Positions 44,226 to 53,735 of a stretch of 64,000 nt of DNA are shown here, piece after piece. The stretch is from the NCBI GenBank assembly GCA_963678135.1, contig OY782667.1, forward strand, positions 1,736,001 through 1,800,000, written 5' to 3'. This DNA comes from JAHJKV01 sp963678135. GTDB lineage: Bacteria > Desulfobacterota > Desulfovibrionia > Desulfovibrionales > Desulfovibrionaceae. Within the stretch, counting starts at the first letter, position 1; each line of letters starts with the position of its first letter. The notes under the pieces are model-generated. The model did no database searches, had not been told where the DNA came from, and saw nothing but the letters and a program-made list of their open reading frames with translations. Both the position numbers and the translations under genes were made by a program.

Positions 44226-44858
44226 TTAGCCGAGTGCATCCAAAGCATTTTTCAGGCGTTCTTGTTCATGTGCCAAAATATTTGCCTGTAATTTTTCCTT
44301 GCTTACCCATAATGGTGCGCCTACACGGATACGGCATATACTGAATGGCCATGGAATTTCAAAACGATCCCAAGACTTAAAAACAAATTTGCGCCGAGAA
44401 AAGGCTCGTACAGGAAAAATCAAAGCATCAGCACGCTGAGCAGCAAGAATAATCCCTTTTTTTACTTCATGCCGAGGGCCGCGTGGCCCGTCTACAGTAA
44501 AAATACCAACACGTTTTTCTTGTTGTATACTGCGAACCATCTGGATTAAAGCTTTCAAACCTCCACGAGAACTTGAGCCTCGTGCAGTTGTATGTCCTAG
44601 ATGCTCCACAATGCGTGCAATAAGCTCTCCGTCTTTGGACTCACTGATCATAACAACATAATTATTGTTTTGTTTAATACCAAATCCGGATATAGGGAAA
44701 AGCTCATTATGCCAAAAAGCCAAAATAACAGCTTTATTTTGTTGAACTGCCTCATGAATTTCTTGCCAATCACCAGAATCGCGATAGCAAATCAAGCGAT
44801 GCCACAGTCTATAAACATGAGTAAGGAATGTACTAAAAAAAAGATAATTGATCTTCAT
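44226..44858 (-). CDS. Lysophospholipid acyltransferase family protein (DUF374)
   Basis: 210 residues. VILAFWHNELFPI near residue 45 holds the H-x3-x acyltransferase-like motif of DUF374, followed by SKDGELIARIVEHLGHTTARGSS, VGIFTVDGPRGPRHEVKKG and IFPVRAFSRRKFVFKSWDRFEIPWP (the last given only to its first 20 in family use: FPVRAFSRRKFVFKSWDRF). Likely acylates a lipid A or lysophospholipid precursor at the inner membrane. An in-frame ATG at 44879 would add 7 residues; neither start has a strong ribosome-binding site. Confidence 0.78.
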   Translation of the reverse strand: MKINYLFFSTFLTHVYRLWHRLICYRDSGDWQEIHEAVQQNKAVILAFWHNELFPISGFGIKQNNNYVVMISESKDGELIARIVEHLGHTTARGSSSRGGLKALIQMVRSIQQEKRVGIFTVDGPRGPRHEVKKGIILAAQRADALIFPVRAFSRRKFVFKSWDRFEIPWPFSICRIRVGAPLWVSKEKLQANILAHEQERLKNALDALG

Positions 44859-44970
44859 AATGCTTGTTTTCCGCCTCATGGATGTATACTTTTAGCCTAG
44901 TTTACGCAACACACATTACGAACACATTATAAACAATATAAGCACAATATAAACAATATCAACAGTACAT

Positions 44971-45738
44971 ATGCCTACTTTGAATCAATCATCTGCGAAT
45001 CAATCATCTATTCGCTTAAATAAATTTATTGCCCAATGCGGTCTTAGCTCTCGTAGAGGCGCAGACAAACTCATTGCAAGCGGAGCGGTTACTCTCAATG
45101 GAAGCATTGCCACAGCTGGTATGCACGTTGATCTGCAAAAAGATACAGTACAAGTACATGGCAAAAAACTGACTCTACCCATAGAAAATCCTCGTGTATT
45201 CTTACTGCACAAACCAATACAAACAGTGACCACGCTGAAAGACCCACAGGGAAGAAAAACAGTATTAGAATTACTTCCGCAAAAAATTCGCGCTCTACGT
45301 CCGGTTCCTGTAGGACGGCTTGATTTTTTTTCCGAAGGACTTTTGCTTATGACTACGGACGGAGAATTATGTAATCGCTTAACACATCCTCGCTATCATC
45401 TTGAAAAAGAATACCGAGTACAGGTCAAAGAACGGGTCAAGCCACAGGCCTTAGATATCATGCGACAAGGCATGTTGCTCAGTGAAGGTGAAAAACTTGC
45501 TCCGGTACAGGTTAAAGCAACAGGAGGATTCCGTGGCTCTACTGTATTGCACATGATTTTAACTCAAGGAGTTAATCGCCAAATACGCCGTATGTGTAGA
45601 GATTTGAACTTAACAATACACAAACTGCAAAGAATCCGCCAAGGCTCCATCATGCTTGCTTCCCTTGAAGCAGGAAAATATAGAGAACTCACCCCTTCAG
45701 AGTATAAAACCTTGCGCCATATGGTTGGTCTGAAATGA
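44971..45738 (+). CDS. 23S rRNA pseudouridine synthase, RluB/RsuA family
   Basis: 255 residues. N-terminal S4 RNA-binding domain (IRLNKFIAQCGLSSRRGADK, LIASGAVTLNG) and a catalytic domain with PVGRLDFFSEGLLLMTTDGE near residue 113, containing the nucleophilic aspartate in GRLD. VNRQIRRMCRDLNLTIHKLQ is the C-terminal conserved block. RluB (U2605) is the likeliest role in bacteria with a single member, but RsuA/RluE cannot be excluded. Confidence 0.88.
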   Translation: MPTLNQSSANQSSIRLNKFIAQCGLSSRRGADKLIASGAVTLNGSIATAGMHVDLQKDTVQVHGKKLTLPIENPRVFLLHKPIQTVTTLKDPQGRKTVLELLPQKIRALRPVPVGRLDFFSEGLLLMTTDGELCNRLTHPRYHLEKEYRVQVKERVKPQALDIMRQGMLLSEGEKLAPVQVKATGGFRGSTVLHMILTQGVNRQIRRMCRDLNLTIHKLQRIRQGSIMLASLEAGKYRELTPSEYKTLRHMVGLK

Positions 45739-45760
45739 CGAAGAAAGAACAAAAAAAAGA

Positions 45761-45957
45761 ACTGGATTCTGCGACTACGCGCAGAATGACAGGGGAGAAG
45801 AAAAGGCTCTAGTCTGTAGAGACTACGCGCAAAAATGACGGAAAAGAAGAAAAGGCTCTGGCCTGTAGAGACTACGCGCAGAATGACAGAGGAGATACGT
45901 TAAATAACGGAGAGGAATGGCTGAATGCCGGAAAAGTTAATATACGCTTGCCCTACC
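45761..45957 (-). repeat. Dispersed composite repeat, right-half type with three B copies and one A
   Basis: Motif B (minus) at 45761-45791 is followed by two degenerate B copies at about 45805-45840 and 45854-45889 that share GTAGAGACTACGCGCA, and motif A (minus) at 45934-45957 (18 of 24). Lies between the convergent rluB-like gene and lolA; no gene in 45739-46029. Confidence 0.85.
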
Positions 45958-46029
45958 CTTCCAGTCCGCTTGAAATTTGAAGGCAAGCCCTTAATATATG
46001 TCCGATCTTGAGTATATCAATTTACATAG

Positions 46030-46725
46030 CTAGCGATGTTTTTCTTGTGTTGTATCAGTGATTGTCGTGCCTTTGGGGGGGTCAAAAGAAAAAAGAGCCA
46101 TGGGTAACGAGGCATTCACCTGAATAGATGTCAATTCCAGCTCATTTGCATTGCCTTGATAGTCAACGGTCATAACCCGTCGTAAGATATAGCTTTCAGC
46201 TTCAACCCCAATATAAGCAAGCACCATGTTTGCTTCGGGCTCAAATGGGACAAGCCGTAATAAAAGCAGTGAAGTATCATCCCAACGTTTTTGCAAATTT
46301 TCAAAGCCTTCCCAGGCATTTTCCACTCTAAATTCTTTACGCAGGTTGGCCTGTCCTGAAATAAAACGTAGCAAAGTCTTTGAGCTGAATAATTCCGAAA
46401 CATGCATTTTTGCAGCATTCTTGGTTTCCAGCACATAATCCCAAACATACTCAGGCCCCACAACAATTATTTCACGCGCTTCTTCTGGCTCCAAAGTTTC
46501 CCAACGCACTAAGGAAGGATTTCGGTAACGAATGACACCGCCTGAAGTATTAACGCTGTTAATCATGGCACGAGTTTGCTTTTGAACAAAAGTCGCATCA
46601 AAAGAACGCATTGTTTCATACGAATGCTGAATATGGTCAGCAATCTCCTCAGCTGTTTGAGCGTGCGCCAATCCTGCACAAAAAACACAAGATAAGAGTA
46701 TTCCTAGAAAAACTCTAATAAGCAT
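46030..46725 (-). CDS. lolA: Outer-membrane lipoprotein carrier protein LolA
   Basis: 231 residues. A signal peptide (MLIRVFLGILLSCVFCAGLA then HAQ) is followed by the LolA fold: TMRSFDATFVQKQTRA, GGVIRYRNPSLVRWE, VVGPEYVWDYVLETKNA, and ELTSIQVNASLPMALFSFDPP at the C-terminus (first 20 residues shown elsewhere as LTSIQVNASLPMALFSF). Carries lipoproteins across the periplasm. ATG 46725 has GGAGGGA upstream. Last gene of a minus-strand run aroQ-efp-ftsK-lolA. Confidence 0.88.
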   Translation of the reverse strand: MLIRVFLGILLSCVFCAGLAHAQTAEEIADHIQHSYETMRSFDATFVQKQTRAMINSVNTSGGVIRYRNPSLVRWETLEPEEAREIIVVGPEYVWDYVLETKNAAKMHVSELFSSKTLLRFISGQANLRKEFRVENAWEGFENLQKRWDDTSLLLLRLVPFEPEANMVLAYIGVEAESYILRRVMTVDYQGNANELELTSIQVNASLPMALFSFDPPKGTTITDTTQEKHR

Positions 46726-46819
46726 ATATAATCCCTCCAATAATACTTACACAAAAAACACAACACAAGAATATTTCTAAACAAATTCTAGACAATATAT
46801 AAGAGCTTGAAAATATTAT

Positions 46820-49033
46820 TTATTGTATAATTTTTCGAGGTTTCGAGCCATCAGCCGGACCGACAATGCCATCTGCTTCCATTTGTTCAAGAAAACGAGC
46901 AGCACGATTATAGCCAATACGAAGTTGCCGTTGAACTAAAGAAATGGAGGCTTTGCCTTGATCGCGCACAAACGCTACAGCCTCTGCGTACAGCGGATCA
47001 TCTGCGTCATTATTTCCAGCAGCAATCTGTATATTAGAATCGGTATTTGCGCCCCACTCTGCAAAATCCAAATCAAATTGCTGGGCAAAACATGATTTCC
47101 AAAATTTTACCACTGCAAGTATTTCATTGTCCCCTACAAAGCAGCCATGCAAACGTTTAATTCTTGAACCTCCTGGCATATATAGCATGTCACCACGACC
47201 TAATAATTTTTCCGCACCCATTGTATCTAAAATAGTTCTGGAGTCATGCTTACTGGTTACTTGGAAAGAAATACGAGTAGGAAAATTCGCTTTAATCAGT
47301 CCGGTAACAACATCTACGGATGGACGCTGTGTTGCTAAAATCAAATGAATACCGGCAGCTCTGGCAAGCTGAGCCAAACGAATAACGTACTGCTGTACTT
47401 CCTTGGCCGCGGTCATCATTAAATCAGCCAATTCATCAATAACAATAACAAGATAGGGCATTGGCTCTAAGCCTTGAGCTTCTTCTGGTAACTCGTTCCC
47501 AAAAGCAAGAAGGCGTTCATTGTATCCTGCGATATTTCGCACACCAAGCTGCGCCATACATTCGTATCTACGATCCATTTCATGCACGGCCCATTCCAAG
47601 GCAGACTGCGCCAACATCATATCCGTAACCACCGGATGTACCAGATGTGGCAATTGTGCATATACAGCTAATTCAATACGTTTGGGGTCAATAAGTAATA
47701 GTTTTAATTGATCAGGCGTTGCTTTATACAAAAGACTTAAAAGTAAACTGTTCAAAAAGACAGATTTTCCTTGTCCTGTAGCACCAGCAACAAGCAAATG
47801 CGGCATTTTTCCAAGATCAGCAACAAAAGACATGCCTCGAATATCTTTTCCTAAAGCTATGGTCAGCGGTGATGCTTTTGAGCTAAACTCTTGAGATTCA
47901 AAAACTTCTCGCAAATAAACTGTTTGCCGTTTTTTATTAGGGATTTCAATCCCCACAGCATCTTTGCCCGGTATTGGAGCTTCAATCCGTACAGTGGTAG
48001 CCATAAGTGAACGACTAATATCATCAGAAAGACTTGCGACCTTTGCTACTTTCACGCCGGGAGCTGGTGTAAATTCAAACTGCGTGACTACTGGTCCAGG
48101 AACAACTTGGTTGATTTCACCATCCACACTAAAATCGCGTAAACAAGCACCAAGAAGTCGGGCTTGGGCTTTGAGTTCATCTGGTGAATCTTTTTCCTGA
48201 CTAGCAGGGGGTGAAGCCAATAAATCTAAAGAAGGAAAACGCACTTTTCCTTTTTTGAACTCGACGAGTTTGGCTTGGGCTTGCTTTGGCGTTTGTGTTT
48301 GGGAAAATGATTTTTGTGCTCCTCTTTGTCCTTGCAAGGTATCCGAATGCTCCCTAGCTTTTCGATCTTTGGCCAAGGCCTTACGCAATGCATCCTCTTC
48401 CCTAAGAGTTTTTAATTTTTGCCGGCGTTTACGACTTTCTTGGTACTGAAGGCGACACTCATGTAACCACACACCAAGCCTTTGCATCACAGCAAGCCAG
48501 CTGATATCTAAAAATAAATGAAGACTTCCCAGAAGGACAACTAGCCAGAGCAAAAACAATCCCGGTTCTTTAAGAAAGGGCAGCCCAAAATTGACCATTG
48601 CTCGGCCAACGAGCCCTCCTTCAAACATGCCATACGAGCTTGCACGCGAAGTAGTAAACCAAGGATGACTTAACAAATTAACACAAGCTAAAAAAAAGCC
48701 CCAAAAACCACAGCCACGAGCCATTGTCAGGCGAATTTTCGTACTCAACCGTGAAACACCGCGCCACATCAATACTGCGGGAAAAAACCAAGCTCCAAGC
48801 CCTACAGCCCCTACAAAAAACGCAGCGAGCCAAGAACCGACTAAGCCGGCCATATTGAGCACAGGTCTTCCCGTAGCAACATCAAGCATCCCCGGATCCG
48901 CAACATGAAATGAAAAAAGACTCATGCTCAATAATGCAGCAAAAAACAGGTACATCAAGCCTCGTACTTCAGGCCAATATCGCCGTGAAGCAGTACTTTT
49001 TATGTGTATTTTATCTTTCTTGGCTACAGCCAA
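46820..49033 (-). CDS. ftsK: DNA translocase FtsK/SpoIIIE
   Basis: 737 residues. About four N-terminal membrane helices (GLMYLFFAALLSMSLFSF onward), a short charged linker rather than the long Pro/Gln linker of E. coli, then the motor domain: Walker A VAGATGQGKSVFLN near residue 415, Walker B PYLVIVIDELADLMM near 527, and LATQRPSVDVVTGLIKANFP. A C-terminal gamma winged helix (SISLVQRQLRIGYNRAARFL) reads chromosome polarity. Start appears to be TTG at 49033, preceded by GGGGG. It pumps DNA at the septum during division. Confidence 0.95.
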   Translation of the reverse strand: MAVAKKDKIHIKSTASRRYWPEVRGLMYLFFAALLSMSLFSFHVADPGMLDVATGRPVLNMAGLVGSWLAAFFVGAVGLGAWFFPAVLMWRGVSRLSTKIRLTMARGCGFWGFFLACVNLLSHPWFTTSRASSYGMFEGGLVGRAMVNFGLPFLKEPGLFLLWLVVLLGSLHLFLDISWLAVMQRLGVWLHECRLQYQESRKRRQKLKTLREEDALRKALAKDRKAREHSDTLQGQRGAQKSFSQTQTPKQAQAKLVEFKKGKVRFPSLDLLASPPASQEKDSPDELKAQARLLGACLRDFSVDGEINQVVPGPVVTQFEFTPAPGVKVAKVASLSDDISRSLMATTVRIEAPIPGKDAVGIEIPNKKRQTVYLREVFESQEFSSKASPLTIALGKDIRGMSFVADLGKMPHLLVAGATGQGKSVFLNSLLLSLLYKATPDQLKLLLIDPKRIELAVYAQLPHLVHPVVTDMMLAQSALEWAVHEMDRRYECMAQLGVRNIAGYNERLLAFGNELPEEAQGLEPMPYLVIVIDELADLMMTAAKEVQQYVIRLAQLARAAGIHLILATQRPSVDVVTGLIKANFPTRISFQVTSKHDSRTILDTMGAEKLLGRGDMLYMPGGSRIKRLHGCFVGDNEILAVVKFWKSCFAQQFDLDFAEWGANTDSNIQIAAGNNDADDPLYAEAVAFVRDQGKASISLVQRQLRIGYNRAARFLEQMEADGIVGPADGSKPRKIIQ

Positions 49034-49050
49034 AATATGCCCCCATCCCT

Positions 49051-49608
49051 TTATTCACGCCCCAAATATTCTCCAGAGCGAGTATCAATTTTCACAAAAT
49101 CATCTTGATTGATAAAAAGCGGAACATTCACCTTGATACCGGTTTCCAAAATAGCCGGCTTGGTCGCCCCTGAAACGCGATCACCTTGAATACCGGGTTC
49201 GGTTTCCGTGACTTGTAAAATAACAGAGGCTGATAAATCCAAGTCAATACAATTTCCGTTATACAACAAGGTTTTCACTGTATCCCCCTCTTTAACATAG
49301 CCAACCTTGGCTGCAAGGGACTGTGCGGAAACATATATTTGTTCATAGGATTCTAAATCCATAAAAACTAAATTTTCTCCTTCACGAAAAAGATATTGCA
49401 TATCGGTTACGGAAATATCAGGTTTTTCAACTTTTTCTCCGGAACGATAGGTTTTGTCTACCACCTGTCCGGTAAGCATATTTTTGAGTTTGGTGCGAAC
49501 CATTGCCCCACCTTTGCCCGGCTTAAAATGCTGAAATTCAACAATTTCCCAAGGCTTCCCGTCTTGTTCAATCTTAAGCCCTGTTCTAAAATCTTTTGTA
49601 GAAATCAT
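49051..49608 (-). CDS. efp: Elongation factor P
   Basis: 185 residues. Rescues ribosomes stalled at polyproline. Domain I loop EFQHFKPGKGGAMVRTKLKN places the modifiable lysine in PGKGGA; domain III ends EPGIQGDRVSGATKPAILET and VPLFINQDDFVKIDTRSGEY. A lysine at the loop tip suggests EpmA-type or other lysine modification rather than arginine rhamnosylation. Lies just upstream of ftsK on the minus strand with a 17-bp gap. Confidence 0.97.
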   Translation of the reverse strand: MISTKDFRTGLKIEQDGKPWEIVEFQHFKPGKGGAMVRTKLKNMLTGQVVDKTYRSGEKVEKPDISVTDMQYLFREGENLVFMDLESYEQIYVSAQSLAAKVGYVKEGDTVKTLLYNGNCIDLDLSASVILQVTETEPGIQGDRVSGATKPAILETGIKVNVPLFINQDDFVKIDTRSGEYLGRE

Positions 49609-49686
49609 AACTTCCCCTTTGAAAATGATAAACTGTACACAATATGCACAAAATCAAATACGCTCACTCTATTACATCGTATGCTA

Positions 49687-50151
49687 TTAAAAATCTTTTT
49701 TAAGGTTATGATATAAGGCTTGGATAGCCAAAACATAGCTCATAATACCAAATCCTGCGATCACCCCGATAACCTGTTTGCCAAGATATGAATGCTGGCG
49801 CAGTGGCTCATCGGTTCGAGCTAAAATATTTGAAAGATGTACTTCCACGCAGGGAATATCTATCCAAGCCAAACAATCCGCAAGCGCCAAAGAAGTATGG
49901 GTATATGCGCCTGCATTCAAAACAATGCCCAATACTTGTTCTTCTCTAGCCTTTTCCAACCTATCAATGAGTGCCCCTTCTGAATTACTTTGAAAAAAAA
50001 GCAGTTCTAAATTCGCCCCACTCTCCCCCATAACTTGAGTCAGCAAATCCGGAATACAATCAAGCCCCTGCTTGCCATAAATCTCCGGTTGCCTGATACC
50101 AAGATGGCCTAAGTTCGGTCCATTCAAAATAAGGATGCGCTGTTTGATCAT
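49687..50151 (-). CDS. aroQ: 3-dehydroquinate dehydratase, type II
   Basis: 154 residues, dodecameric enzyme of the shikimate pathway. LILNGPNLGHLGIRQPEIYG carries the active-site tyrosine lid region; FFQSNSEGALIDRLEKA, VLNAGAYTHTSLALADCL and CVEVHLSNILARTDEPLRQH (catalytic histidine) and HSYLGKQVIGVIAGFG complete the family pattern. The conserved NxxE of the lid reads RQPEIYG, as usual. First gene of aroQ-efp-ftsK-lolA; upstream ATG region has GGAAA. Confidence 0.95.
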   Translation of the reverse strand: MIKQRILILNGPNLGHLGIRQPEIYGKQGLDCIPDLLTQVMGESGANLELLFFQSNSEGALIDRLEKAREEQVLGIVLNAGAYTHTSLALADCLAWIDIPCVEVHLSNILARTDEPLRQHSYLGKQVIGVIAGFGIMSYVLAIQALYHNLKKDF

Positions 50152-50299
50152 GAATTTTCCTCATTTTTCTCTACGCATATTCAGTATTCTTTGTGATCAT
50201 TGCATGATCAGAATATAAAATATACATCATTTGTACACAACTGCCAAGCTTGACCTTTATACGAAAATAGAGAATTTTTATCAAGAAAGTGAGCCAATC

Positions 50300-50875
50300 A
50301 TGCACCCTACTCTAAAAATTATAAAAACCGCATTCACTGTAGAACAGTTGGAATTTTTTGACCTTCCCCAAGTTGCATTGGCTGGCCGATCAAATGTTGG
50401 GAAATCAAGCCTTATCAATTGTTTAGCAGGACAAAAAAAATTGGCTAAGATTAGTTCCACACCGGGTAAAACACGCAGTATTAATTTTTATCACGCTTTG
50501 CCAGAGGATTTCTTTTTAGTGGACTTGCCCGGGTACGGTTACGCGCAGACCAGTAAAAAAGAACGCGCCAAATGGGGCAAACTCATTGAGTATTATGTAC
50601 AAAAAGCCACAGGGCTACGAGCTGTGGCTGTTCTTTTAGATGCAAGACTCACGCCTCAAAAACTGGATTTAGAGTTGGTCGGCTACCTGCAAAGTATTGC
50701 CATGCCTATTCTTCCAGTGCTGACTAAAATGGATAAATGCAAACAGCGAGAATTAGCTCTTCGGCAAAAAGAATGGCAGGAAATTCTTAGAACCACTATC
50801 CCTTTGCCATTTTCATCAAAAACAGGTCGTGGAAAGGAAACTCTTTGGACGCATCTGGCTTCAATTACATCGTAA
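50300..50875 (+). CDS. engB: Ribosome biogenesis GTPase YsxC/EngB
   Basis: 191 residues. Essential GTPase for large-subunit assembly. G1 GRSNVGKSSLIN near residue 28, G2/G3 TPGKTRSINFY then VDLPGYGYA, G4 TKMDKC near 140, G5 SSKTGRG near 172. The ATG at 50300 has GTGAG upstream; the open frame to 50231 lacks similarity. Convergent with lptG across a dispersed repeat. Confidence 0.93.
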   Translation: MHPTLKIIKTAFTVEQLEFFDLPQVALAGRSNVGKSSLINCLAGQKKLAKISSTPGKTRSINFYHALPEDFFLVDLPGYGYAQTSKKERAKWGKLIEYYVQKATGLRAVAVLLDARLTPQKLDLELVGYLQSIAMPILPVLTKMDKCKQRELALRQKEWQEILRTTIPLPFSSKTGRGKETLWTHLASITS

Positions 50876-50960
50876 ACAAAAGTTTCCGTCTCTATTTACA
50901 TCCAAAGCTATGTATTTTTTTGTTTGAATAACATATGAGACAAAATAAGATTAACTCTTA

Positions 50961-51056
50961 ATCAGGGCAAACGTATATAAATTTTAAGCTACATACTCCC
51001 TGCGAATTCTATTGCGCTCCCTCCTTGTCATTCTGCGCGTAGTCGCAGAATCCAGT
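50961..51056 (+). repeat. Dispersed composite repeat, reference left-half copy (A then B)
   Basis: Motif A at 50961-50984 (best copy together with 61594) and motif B at 51026-51056, TGTCATTCTGCGCGTAGTCG continuing CAGAATCCAGT. Similarity to the 11175 copy goes on for about 45 bases (CTTGCACTGCCCTCAGTAT). Lies between the convergent engB and lptG genes and could serve as their terminator. Confidence 0.88.
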
Positions 51057-51127
51057 CTTGCACTGCCCTCAGTATCCCATGCAGTATGGCAAGACCTTGC
51101 ACAGCCAGAAAAATGTTCCGGACTTGC

Positions 51128-52252
51128 TCAGCGTTCAATGCTTTGAGGTTTTATAAATATTTGACGAATCCGAAACAATATATTTTGCAAATAGAGAGAA
51201 CTGCGTATGAAAAGGAGGCATCCGGCCAGCCCTCCAAACAAAAGATTACCAATCCAAGCTGCAAGCAAGGGATTGAGCACTGCTTGTCTTCCTGCGGAAA
51301 GGCCAAGCATTAAAAAACCATATTGTACAAAGATTAAAAGCAAAGCCAAACCTACATTGACATAAATATTTTCTGAAAATGTAAACAAAACCAAGCCAGA
51401 CAAAGTCAAAACAACAATGCTAAATGCATACGATATTTTACCATGCCACGCAGTTTTCAAAACTTCGACATTTGCTCCTGAATTTTCTAGTTCTCGAATT
51501 GTCTCGCCCATACGCAAAAGGGGCAGTGCGTGATTATCAACCTCATAAAATGCGACCAAAGCATCCATATCCTGCACAATAGGTAAAAAACTTTCAGGCA
51601 GTCTTGTGTATTCAAAACTCTGCGTGTTTAAGATTTGCGGATTATACAAACGCCAACCAGATTCTTCAATTGCTGCATGTTCTGCCTCTATAACCCGAGC
51701 CATACTGCGAATCCGTGCATCCAACTCACAAATAGTTATCCCTGTGGCACTGCGATATTTTGGATAAATTTCCGCCACGGAAAGAATATATTTCCCTTCA
51801 CGAAACCATACATTTTTGAGTTTCAGCTCATCAAGTTGTCTCTTGCGTACCTCTTCTCGCCAGACCCGTTTTGCTTCCCATTCACCACGCGCTCCCAAGC
51901 CTTGAGAAAAAGCAAGCTGAAAAACACTCCAAATACACGCATACACTATAAAAAAGACAATTATACGGCTAAAAGGTATAGCTCCAGCCTGCAAAGCAAG
52001 CATTTCCCGACTGCGTGCCATAAGCCCTAATTGCACTGCCAAAGCAACAAAAAAAACAGCCGGTAAGATTTGAGAAATAATCAAGGGAGTTTTGGCTATA
52101 AAATACCAAGCAATGAGCTTTGCATTCAGACCTGCTTCAAGAAAATCATCAATCCGGCTAAATATATCTATCAAAAGATAAATGCCAGTACCCAAAGCAA
52201 GGCACAAAAAAAGCAAAAAAAGATTTCTACGCACAAGATAACGCACAAGCAT
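51128..52252 (-). CDS. lptG: LPS export permease LptG
   Basis: 374 residues of the YjgP/YjgQ family. Six hydrophobic helices, three at each end (FLLFLCLALGTGIYLLIDI near residue 12; YAFSIVVLTLSGLVLFTFS near 275), around a periplasmic beta-jellyroll (ARGEWEAKRVWREEVRKRQ, WFREGKYILSVAEIYP). With LptF and LptB2 it extracts LPS from the inner membrane. Second member of the lptF-lptG pair, 3 bases after lptF. LptG rather than LptF is inferred from order. Confidence 0.85.
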   Translation of the reverse strand: MLVRYLVRRNLFLLFLCLALGTGIYLLIDIFSRIDDFLEAGLNAKLIAWYFIAKTPLIISQILPAVFFVALAVQLGLMARSREMLALQAGAIPFSRIIVFFIVYACIWSVFQLAFSQGLGARGEWEAKRVWREEVRKRQLDELKLKNVWFREGKYILSVAEIYPKYRSATGITICELDARIRSMARVIEAEHAAIEESGWRLYNPQILNTQSFEYTRLPESFLPIVQDMDALVAFYEVDNHALPLLRMGETIRELENSGANVEVLKTAWHGKISYAFSIVVLTLSGLVLFTFSENIYVNVGLALLLIFVQYGFLMLGLSAGRQAVLNPLLAAWIGNLLFGGLAGCLLFIRSSLYLQNILFRIRQIFIKPQSIER

Positions 52253-52255
52253 ATT

Positions 52256-53437
52256 CTAAGCCTTTTTGCTACTTCTTATCCAGGCCAAGAATGAAGATGT
52301 CCAGTTGACAACATAGAGTCTTCGCTCATTTGCTGCCAAATGCATAGCATGCAAAGCAATAAGCAAAAATAAAATATTTGTCCCCCACATACCAAGTTCA
52401 GGAGAAATAAGCCCTGTTTTTCCTATACTGGCAGCAACAGAAAAAAAGGAATAATAAAGCATGAATATCCCTAAAGCGAGAATCAAACCGTACTGTTGGC
52501 GCATTCCTCTGAAAATGCAGGCAATAGGCATGGCAAAAAGTCCAAGAACAAAACAGGCAGCTGGCATGGCTCGGCGTTTCGTGAGTTCCATACGAATTTT
52601 TTCAGGTGGAATATCTAAATTTGGATACTTATCAGGATGATCGCGCAAAGCCAAAAGTTTGGCTACGCTCATATCCGAAGGCTTGTCTTTATTGATGTGA
52701 AAATTACCAAATAAATTGGTGAGCGGTAAATGAATAGCATACGAAGCAAATTGCATAATATTGAGTTTATCCTTATCTCTTCGGTAAATATGACCATTCT
52801 CAAAACCAATGAACAGTTCATCTTCTTCTTTGTCTATTGCAAGCTTTCCAAGATCAGCAACGATATTATACGTAATGCCTTTTTGCCGTTTATCTTGGAC
52901 AAAGACAAAACGCATTTCTCCCTGCTGACCGTTTTTCACTTGATTGGCATAAAAAGTAATGCCCGGAATTTGTTGATTGAATACTCCTGCCTGTATCGTC
53001 ATCTCAGTTCTGGTATTGACCAATTGAAACATTTTATCCCGAAACTGCTCCATGCCCCATGACAAGCCATAATATGAAATAAAAAGCGTACAGACAGCAG
53101 CCAGTACAGAAAAAAATAAGGGCGTGGGTAAGAGCTGATATAAACTCAGGCCAGAAGCCTTTAAGGCGACTAATTCATTTTCAGTACTCATTCGCAAAAA
53201 AGTCAAAAAAACAGCAAGCATCACGGCAATCGGCATGACCAGCATTAAAAAAAAGGGGCATAAGTAAAAAAAAAGCTGAGCAATATCCCACAAACTCACA
53301 GCTTGCCCCATCAGAGCTTCACGCAGTTGTAACATACGGCCTAAAAGAATAATTCCCAATAAGCAGCTTAAAGAAAGCACAAAAGTTCGCCCTATTTCAT
53401 AAAAAATATGGCGATGCACAACACGGATAAGACTCAA
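52256..53437 (-). CDS. lptF: LPS export permease LptF
   Basis: 393 residues of the YjgP/YjgQ family. N-terminal helices (TFVLSLSCLLGIILLGRML; FFLMLVMPIAVMLAVFLTFL), the coupling-helix segment RMSTENELVALKASGLSLYQ, a periplasmic jellyroll and three C-terminal helices. RMPAACFVLG-like RRAMPAACFVLGLFAMPI is the conserved third-quarter block. Its start overlaps the stop of a 60-residue upstream gene by 4 bases, so they are coupled. Confidence 0.88.
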   Translation of the reverse strand: MSLIRVVHRHIFYEIGRTFVLSLSCLLGIILLGRMLQLREALMGQAVSLWDIAQLFFYLCPFFLMLVMPIAVMLAVFLTFLRMSTENELVALKASGLSLYQLLPTPLFFSVLAAVCTLFISYYGLSWGMEQFRDKMFQLVNTRTEMTIQAGVFNQQIPGITFYANQVKNGQQGEMRFVFVQDKRQKGITYNIVADLGKLAIDKEEDELFIGFENGHIYRRDKDKLNIMQFASYAIHLPLTNLFGNFHINKDKPSDMSVAKLLALRDHPDKYPNLDIPPEKIRMELTKRRAMPAACFVLGLFAMPIACIFRGMRQQYGLILALGIFMLYYSFFSVAASIGKTGLISPELGMWGTNILFLLIALHAMHLAANERRLYVVNWTSSFLAWIRSSKKA

Positions 53438-53616
53438 TTTTGCTCCTGCTGCTGATAAAAGCGAGTGAGAAACTCAACGTCTTTAGGACTCAAATTAAAC
53501 CGTGCTGCTGCCTCATCTATAATGCGCAGCAGTGACTTTTCATTTGTTTGCACATGTTCATCAATCCAAGCCACGGCTTTTTTTACCAGTTCACTTTGGG
53601 GTATAATGCTTGCCAT
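53434..53616 (-). CDS. Small helical protein coupled to lptF
   Basis: 60 residues, not recognised as a named family. ATG 53616 has GGAAGGTGGG just upstream, and the stop overlaps the lptF start (ATGA-type). Sequence is amphipathic-helical (SELVKKAVAWIDEHVQTNEK; AARFNLSPKDVEFLTRFYQQ) and soluble. Coupling suggests a role with LPS export or simply a conserved neighbour. Confidence 0.65.
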   Translation of the reverse strand: MASIIPQSELVKKAVAWIDEHVQTNEKSLLRIIDEAAARFNLSPKDVEFLTRFYQQQEQN

Positions 53617-53735
53617 TGTCCCACCTTCCAAGTTTGCGATATGAATACAATAGGAGTACACTACTCAATACGAGGCTGGCAATCAAGAAAGGCTTTTCTG
53701 ACTCAAATATCATACTGAATACAGCAGGCACAACA

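Noticed and set aside
45761..51056. Reading the repeats at 45761-45957 and 50961-51056 as ends of one cassette
   Set aside because: Their orientation is outward (right-half on the left, left-half on the right), and the genes between are core genes.
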